DNA of 8,842 nt from a bacterium (lineage in GTDB: Bacteria; Verrucomicrobiota; Verrucomicrobiae; Limisphaerales; J093). A model generated the notes under the pieces. It was not told the origin of the DNA. It did no database searches and saw nothing but the letters and a program-made list of their open reading frames with translations. Position 1 is the first letter of the stretch, and each line of letters starts with the position of its first letter. The stretch is from NCBI GenBank assembly GCA_021839785.1, contig JAKCAB010000531.1, positions 1 to 8,842 on the forward strand. The letters run 5' to 3'. The position numbers and the translations under genes were made by a program. This document shows, piece by piece, positions 5,465 to 8,842 of the stretch.

Positions 5465-7618
5465 AAGACAGCCGTCGAGCTTCGCCCGCAACCGCACGAA
5501 CGCCTCCAGGCCGGCGAACGAAACACAGGGGCCGGCCTTGTACGGATGGCTCGCGCCGCGCTCGCTCACGTCGGCGTAAGCGCGGGCGGTGGCGTCGATG
5601 CCGGGGATCACGCCTTCGAGCGATTCCAGTTCCTCCGCCTGGTAGCAGGCGTGGCAGCTCGTCTCGTCCCACGCGGGATGGCGGTTGTAGCCGAACACCA
5701 GTTCTGCCGCCACGCGGCTGACCTCGCCCGCGGCGCGCGCGCATTGGACATGGCACAGGTCGGTGAAGAACCGCACCAAGCCAGGCAGACCGCTGGCGAG
5801 GCCGGGATGGGCGGCGCCTTGAGTTTCCAATTCCACCACGTCGAGGATGAATTGCCGCGCGGCGAGCAGCCAGCAGAGCGCGTCGGCCAGCGGAAACGTC
5901 ACGCCCTGCCGGGTCTTGTGGTAAAGCTTGGCGCCCTCGGCGTCGGTCGCCGTCTGGACGTGCTTCAAGGTCCAACGCCAGAGCCGCATGGCGGAGGTAA
6001 GCGTGCACGCGCCGGTACCGGGTCGGTCGGAGGCGAGCCGCCGCATCTCCGCGGTCCACTGCTCGAACTGGGCCAGGAACACCTCGTTCGTCATCGTGAG
6101 CGAAAGCTGCAAGCGCTGGACCGCCTCGGGGCCCTCGTAGGTTGCCTCGAGCTGGGCATCCATCCACTTCTGACCGAGAAAGCCGGGGCAGTCCTCGGTC
6201 ACGCCGTAGCCGCCCATCAGGCTGACCGCCTCGCGCATCATCGTGGCGCCGTGGCCGGTGTTCCAAAGCTTGCAGGCAGGGCAGAGCACGCCGGCCTGCG
6301 CTTCGAGCAGCGTGAACTGCACCAACGGATCGGCCACGAGCGCTTCCTGCCGCTGCAGATCGCGCGACCCGACCGGCTGGCCGTTCAGCGCCAGCAGTTC
6401 GAGCGCGTCCCGCTGGATTCTGGCCAGCTCCTTGAGCGCGGCGCGACCAGTCAGTTTCCGTTCGGCGAGCCACTGGTTCTTTTGCTTTTCGAGCGGGTCC
6501 AGTCGATCGAACAGACGCGCGCCCTCGAAGCCCAGCGACGCTCCGGCCTCGCCGGTGGCCCAAATGTCCACCAGCCGGTGCAGCACGTCCTCTTTTTGCT
6601 GGAGACCCAACTCGTAGCGTGGCGTGCCGGGCGCACCTTCGCCGCCGCGGAAGCGCCGTCGCTGGTAAAGCATCGCCGGCTCGACGGCGGAAAGCAGCTT
6701 GGCCGAAGTCATCAGACCCACCGTGACGCGTGTGCGTCGGAACACCGCTTCTATGATTTCGCCGTGCGAGAAGTTCGGAACGATCACGCCGTCCTTGACG
6801 GTGTAGCCGCCGATGATGCGACTGGCCGGCACGCTCATATTAAAGGCCGGATCGCGCGTGGAACTGAGCTGGTGCACCAGCTTCTTGGTCGGCACACCGC
6901 GATCGAACGTGCCGGGGTCGCCTTCTTCGAGAATCACCATGCAACTGCCTTTGATGCGCGGGTCGTCGGAGTCCACGGCCACGGTGACGACGTTGGCAAA
7001 GGCCATGTTGGTAATGAACCGCCCGCGCTTGTCCACGTGCAGCACCGGCTCCTGGCCGCCCGGCCATTCCGCGATCCGGACCTTGCCGCTCAACATGCCG
7101 GTCTCGACGCCGACAAACGGGATCGGTTCGGTCAACGCGAACGCGGCGCGAATCTGCCGCCGGTCCTCGCCGGGCTTGGGTGGTGCGGCGAGCGACATGT
7201 ACCGGGCGCGCTGCTCCGGCGTGCCGCGCTCGTGAATGGGCGCCAGGCCGAGGTTGCCCGCCAGGCTGCACGTGGCTGCGCCGGCATCCACCCACGCCAA
7301 CTCGAAGGCGATCAGCGCCAGCGCGAGGTTCTTCGGGCCCGCGATGAACCCGCCGTACTCGGGATCGAGGAACGCCGCCGTGATGCCGCTTTCGTCGAAA
7401 TGCGGCAGCAGGCTGGCCTTTTCCGCGGTCCACTCGTGGGAATTGCGGGCGCCGTCGGCCACGAGGCGGGCCACCGGACCGCGGGCCACGGCGCGCGCGC
7501 CTTGCACGAGCATCTGCAGATCGTAGCGGTCCGCAAAGCGCCACATGACCTGGCGCGCATCGTCCGTGGGCAGGGTCTGCAAGGTGGCGCCGGTGCCGGT
7601 TTCAGTGTGTGTCTCCAT
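5381..7618 (-). CDS. Long acyl-CoA dehydrogenase family protein with C-terminal extension
   Basis: This 745-residue flavoenzyme of the acyl-CoA dehydrogenase superfamily would oxidise an acyl-CoA at the alpha-beta position, passing electrons via FAD to ETF. Visible parts are the N-terminal helical domain with LDPEYGG (85-90) and an ELAWVDAG helix, and the mid beta-domain motif AFALTEP (159-165), the usual FAD/substrate region (compare A.TEP..GSD). C-terminal helices contain MMREAVSLMGGYGVTED (460-476) and TYEGPEAVQR (493-502); E495 sits where the catalytic base of the YEG motif is found. About 240 residues follow instead of the usual few tens, as in very-long-chain enzymes, with Cys-containing stretches (LCHVQCA 621-627, SCHAC 654-658). 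I chose the ATG at 7618; an ATG at 7678 would add 20 residues of doubtful value. The substrate is unknown. Its last 27 codons are duplicated beyond the TIR genes at 4383-4466. Confidence 0.88.
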   Translation of the reverse strand: METHTETGTGATLQTLPTDDARQVMWRFADRYDLQMLVQGARAVARGPVARLVADGARNSHEWTAEKASLLPHFDESGITAAFLDPEYGGFIAGPKNLALALIAFELAWVDAGAATCSLAGNLGLAPIHERGTPEQRARYMSLAAPPKPGEDRRQIRAAFALTEPIPFVGVETGMLSGKVRIAEWPGGQEPVLHVDKRGRFITNMAFANVVTVAVDSDDPRIKGSCMVILEEGDPGTFDRGVPTKKLVHQLSSTRDPAFNMSVPASRIIGGYTVKDGVIVPNFSHGEIIEAVFRRTRVTVGLMTSAKLLSAVEPAMLYQRRRFRGGEGAPGTPRYELGLQQKEDVLHRLVDIWATGEAGASLGFEGARLFDRLDPLEKQKNQWLAERKLTGRAALKELARIQRDALELLALNGQPVGSRDLQRQEALVADPLVQFTLLEAQAGVLCPACKLWNTGHGATMMREAVSLMGGYGVTEDCPGFLGQKWMDAQLEATYEGPEAVQRLQLSLTMTNEVFLAQFEQWTAEMRRLASDRPGTGACTLTSAMRLWRWTLKHVQTATDAEGAKLYHKTRQGVTFPLADALCWLLAARQFILDVVELETQGAAHPGLASGLPGLVRFFTDLCHVQCARAAGEVSRVAAELVFGYNRHPAWDETSCHACYQAEELESLEGVIPGIDATARAYADVSERGASHPYKAGPCVSFAGLEAFVRLRAKLDGCLTGCRLAKDRAAEALTKVMTREALDYPA

Positions 7619-7893
7619 AGCGGTTCGATCCAAATCACAAACGCCGATCCGGGCGCCGAGTGCGCGCAGCGAAGCCATTTCGCCACGGTCAATCAGGCCG
7701 GGGTCGGGCGCCGCCGAGCATTGCGCGGGGCGTGATGTGGATCAAGCCGCAGTTCCGCGTCGCCGCCGGCTTGGGCGCCGCTCAGTTTCTGGCCGTGGCT
7801 CAAGGGCTCAAGCGCTTGCCAACGGCCGGATCGGCCAGGCCCGTTACCCTGCAGGGGAAAACCAGCAGCGCAGGTACCGCATGGCACAAAAGA

Positions 7894-7909
7894 TGTCGCA
7901 ATTGCGACA
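7894..7909. promoter_or_regulatory. Perfect 16-bp palindrome, probable operator for a dimeric regulator
   Basis: The sequence TGTCGCAATTGCGACA is identical to its reverse complement and is followed by AAAAA. It lies 237 bp before the copper ATPase start and 275 bp before the dehydrogenase start, in the AT-richer part of the divergent region. A 16-bp perfect palindrome of two TGTCGCAA half-sites is the size expected for a homodimeric helix-turn-helix protein. It is not the classical FNR/Anr site (TTGAT-N4-ATCAA). An oxygen- or redox-linked regulator is attractive because CcoI genes are often so controlled, but that is inference. Confidence 0.55.
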
Positions 7910-8018
7910 AAAATTACCCCACCCAGGGAAACCCGGTAGCATCCGCGCCTCCGCCCGCCTCGTTTGACGCCCCGCCAAACCCGGGAGCCGCGCCTGTCGG
8001 TCAGCGACACACGCGGCT

Positions 8019-8035
8019 GCGACCGAGACGGTCGC
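8019..8035. other. 7-bp stem triloop hairpin in the leader of the copper ATPase gene
   Basis: gcgaccg-aga-cggtcgc makes a perfect 7-bp stem with a 3-base loop, about 110 bp before the ATPase GTG. No T-tract follows on either strand, so it does not look like a terminator. It may lie in the 5' untranslated region of the ATPase transcript or be incidental in GC-rich DNA. Confidence 0.3.
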
Positions 8036-8146
8036 GCGCCAAAATTGGGATGCGCCGTCGCCGGCTTGCCAGCCGCGTCGCTTCTGGGCCAAGCTTGACC
8101 CTGGTTATCGGCTTGGCACCGCGACGCCAGTCGATGCCGTGCTGTC

Positions 8147-8842
8147 GTGCCCAACACACTCACAACCGCTGTCACCGATCGCCCGCCGGCGCTCGCCCCT
8201 GCCGACCTGGCCGAGGCCGGGCGTTCGCGCGCCGCGGAGGCGGCTGCCTGTTATCACTGTGGGACGCCGTGCGGCGCGGGCGCCTGCACGCGCGGGGACA
8301 AGGCGTTTTGCTGCCACGGCTGTCTGACCGTCTTTGAGTTGCTCAGCGAAAACGGGCTGGGCCATTTCTACGACCTCGGCCAGCAGGCGGGCATCCGGAT
8401 CAGCCAGGCCGCGCCGGAAGACCGTTTCCGGTACCTGGATGACCCGACAGTGCGCGATCGGCTGCTGGACTTCGCCGACGACTCGATCGGCAAAGTAACG
8501 TTTCACATCCCGGCCATCCATTGCATCGCCTGCGTGTGGCTGCTGGAAAACCTGTTCCGCCTCAAGCCAGGCATCGGACGGTCGGCGGTGAACTTCCCGC
8601 GACGCGAGGTGGGCATCACCTTCGAGCACGAAAAGGTGCGGTTGAGCGAAGTCGTGGCGCTGCTGGCGTCGCTCGGTTACGAACCGTCGTTCAACCTGTC
8701 CAACCTCGAAGCGCGCCGGACCGATCCCGTGGCGCGTCGCCTCTGGCTGCGGGTCGGCGTGGCCGGGTTCGAGTTCGGCAACGTCATGTTGCTGAGCGTC
8801 CCCGGCTATCTGGGCATGGAGACGCCCGATCAGCCGGCACTG
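8147..8842 (+). CDS. ccoI: CcoI/FixI-type copper-translocating P-type ATPase, N-terminal part (truncated by window edge)
   Basis: The 232 visible residues carry the start of a heavy-metal P1B ATPase. After a 34-residue Ala/Pro-rich lead comes a Cys-rich N-terminal metal-binding domain: C35-x2-C38-x3-C42-x4-C47, then CC at 55-56 and C59 in FCCHGCLTVFELL. An HMA domain follows with a CIAC metal-binding pair (C126, C129) and LLASLGYEPS (171-180). The first membrane segment begins near 203 (VGVAGFEFGNVMLLSVPGYLG). This double arrangement is typical of FixI/CcoI, which delivers copper for assembly of cytochrome cbb3 oxidase; GNVMLLSVPGYLG matches the family's GN-M-L---P-YL motif. The transport core (CPC, DKTG, nucleotide domain) lies beyond the window. 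The start is GTG at 8147, the only reasonable start after the in-frame TGA at 8096-8098; no Shine-Dalgarno sequence is visible. It probably heads a cco cluster to the right, possibly controlled from the palindrome at 7894. Confidence 0.88.
   Translation, partial: MPNTLTTAVTDRPPALAPADLAEAGRSRAAEAAACYHCGTPCGAGACTRGDKAFCCHGCLTVFELLSENGLGHFYDLGQQAGIRISQAAPEDRFRYLDDPTVRDRLLDFADDSIGKVTFHIPAIHCIACVWLLENLFRLKPGIGRSAVNFPRREVGITFEHEKVRLSEVVALLASLGYEPSFNLSNLEARRTDPVARRLWLRVGVAGFEFGNVMLLSVPGYLGMETPDQPAL

Larger units (their letters stand above)
7619..8146. other. Divergent intergenic region between acyl-CoA dehydrogenase and copper ATPase genes
   Basis: This 528-bp stretch separates two outward-facing genes and must hold both promoters. 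Frames are open but translate to Arg/Pro/Ala-rich peptides without domain character, so I call no gene. It holds a perfect 16-bp palindrome (7894-7909), a 10-bp palindrome ccctgcaggg (7847-7856), a short hairpin ggccg-gat-cggcc (7824-7836) and a 7-bp triloop hairpin (8019-8035). No sigma-70 promoter with good boxes and 16-18 bp spacing could be fixed on either strand. The lower-GC tract around 7881-7916 near the palindrome is the likeliest promoter zone. Confidence 0.5.

Noticed and set aside
5297..7735. 812-codon open frame on the plus strand opposite the acyl-CoA dehydrogenase
   Set aside because: The translation is rich in His, Arg, Gly and Ala with no domain, and it exactly shadows a clear dehydrogenase gene; high GC at third positions keeps antisense frames open.
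7847..7856. ccctgcaggg palindrome as an operator
   Set aside because: A 10-bp palindrome is easily expected by chance in GC-rich DNA and nothing around it supports a regulatory role.
7660..8337. 225-codon plus-strand frame covering the divergent intergenic region and the start of the copper ATPase
   Set aside because: Low-complexity Arg/Pro/Ala-rich translation, no domain, and it overlaps the real ATPase frame (8147 onward) in another phase.

Overview
The window is GC-rich DNA from a Gram-negative bacterium, most likely a member of the Verrucomicrobiota (perhaps the Limisphaerales/subdivision 3 side). The reasons are an alginate-export-type outer-membrane protein, a DUF5069 protein, a CcoI/FixI-like copper ATPase with a Cys-rich N-terminus, weak or absent Shine-Dalgarno sequences, and a structured intergenic repeat of a kind I associate with that group. 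The taxonomic call is inference from protein style; no RNA marker gene is present.

Layout, left to right. 1-303 (+) is the C-terminal end of an outer-membrane beta-barrel. 413-3506 (+) is a tight three-gene operon in DevBCA order: membrane-fusion protein, FtsX/MacB-type permease and ABC ATPase. Each junction is a 4-base ATGA overlap. Just after the operon stop lies a roughly 200-bp element (3516-3713) with inverted ends enclosing five small hairpins. 3915-4340 (+) encodes a DUF5069 protein. Convergent to it, on the minus strand, is an ACAD-related accessory locus: a full-length 745-residue acyl-CoA dehydrogenase (5381-7618), two translationally coupled stand-alone TIR-domain genes (4876-5304 and 4472-4879), and then a second copy of the last 84 bp of the dehydrogenase gene (4383-4466). 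After a 528-bp divergent intergenic region with a perfect 16-bp palindrome, the N-terminal 232 residues of a CcoI/FixI-type copper P-type ATPase (8147 onward, +) run off the window.

The most notable structure is the TIR pair. It sits exactly between two copies of the dehydrogenase 3' end, 998 bp apart. The copies differ at 7 of 84 bases, all third codon positions and all silent, so both encode the same 27-residue tail. The TIR genes have lower GC than their surroundings. Together this suggests that a small, possibly anti-phage, TIR-TIR module was acquired by recombination between two diverged homologous copies of the gene, leaving a displaced gene tail behind. No integrase, transposase or second effector gene is visible.

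Functionally, the ABC operon is a candidate tripartite exporter, the ATPase at the right end probably opens a cytochrome cbb3 oxidase maturation cluster, and the TIR pair is probably an NAD-consuming or NAD-derived-signal defence module. Long antisense reading frames over the GC-rich genes are shadows and are not annotated.
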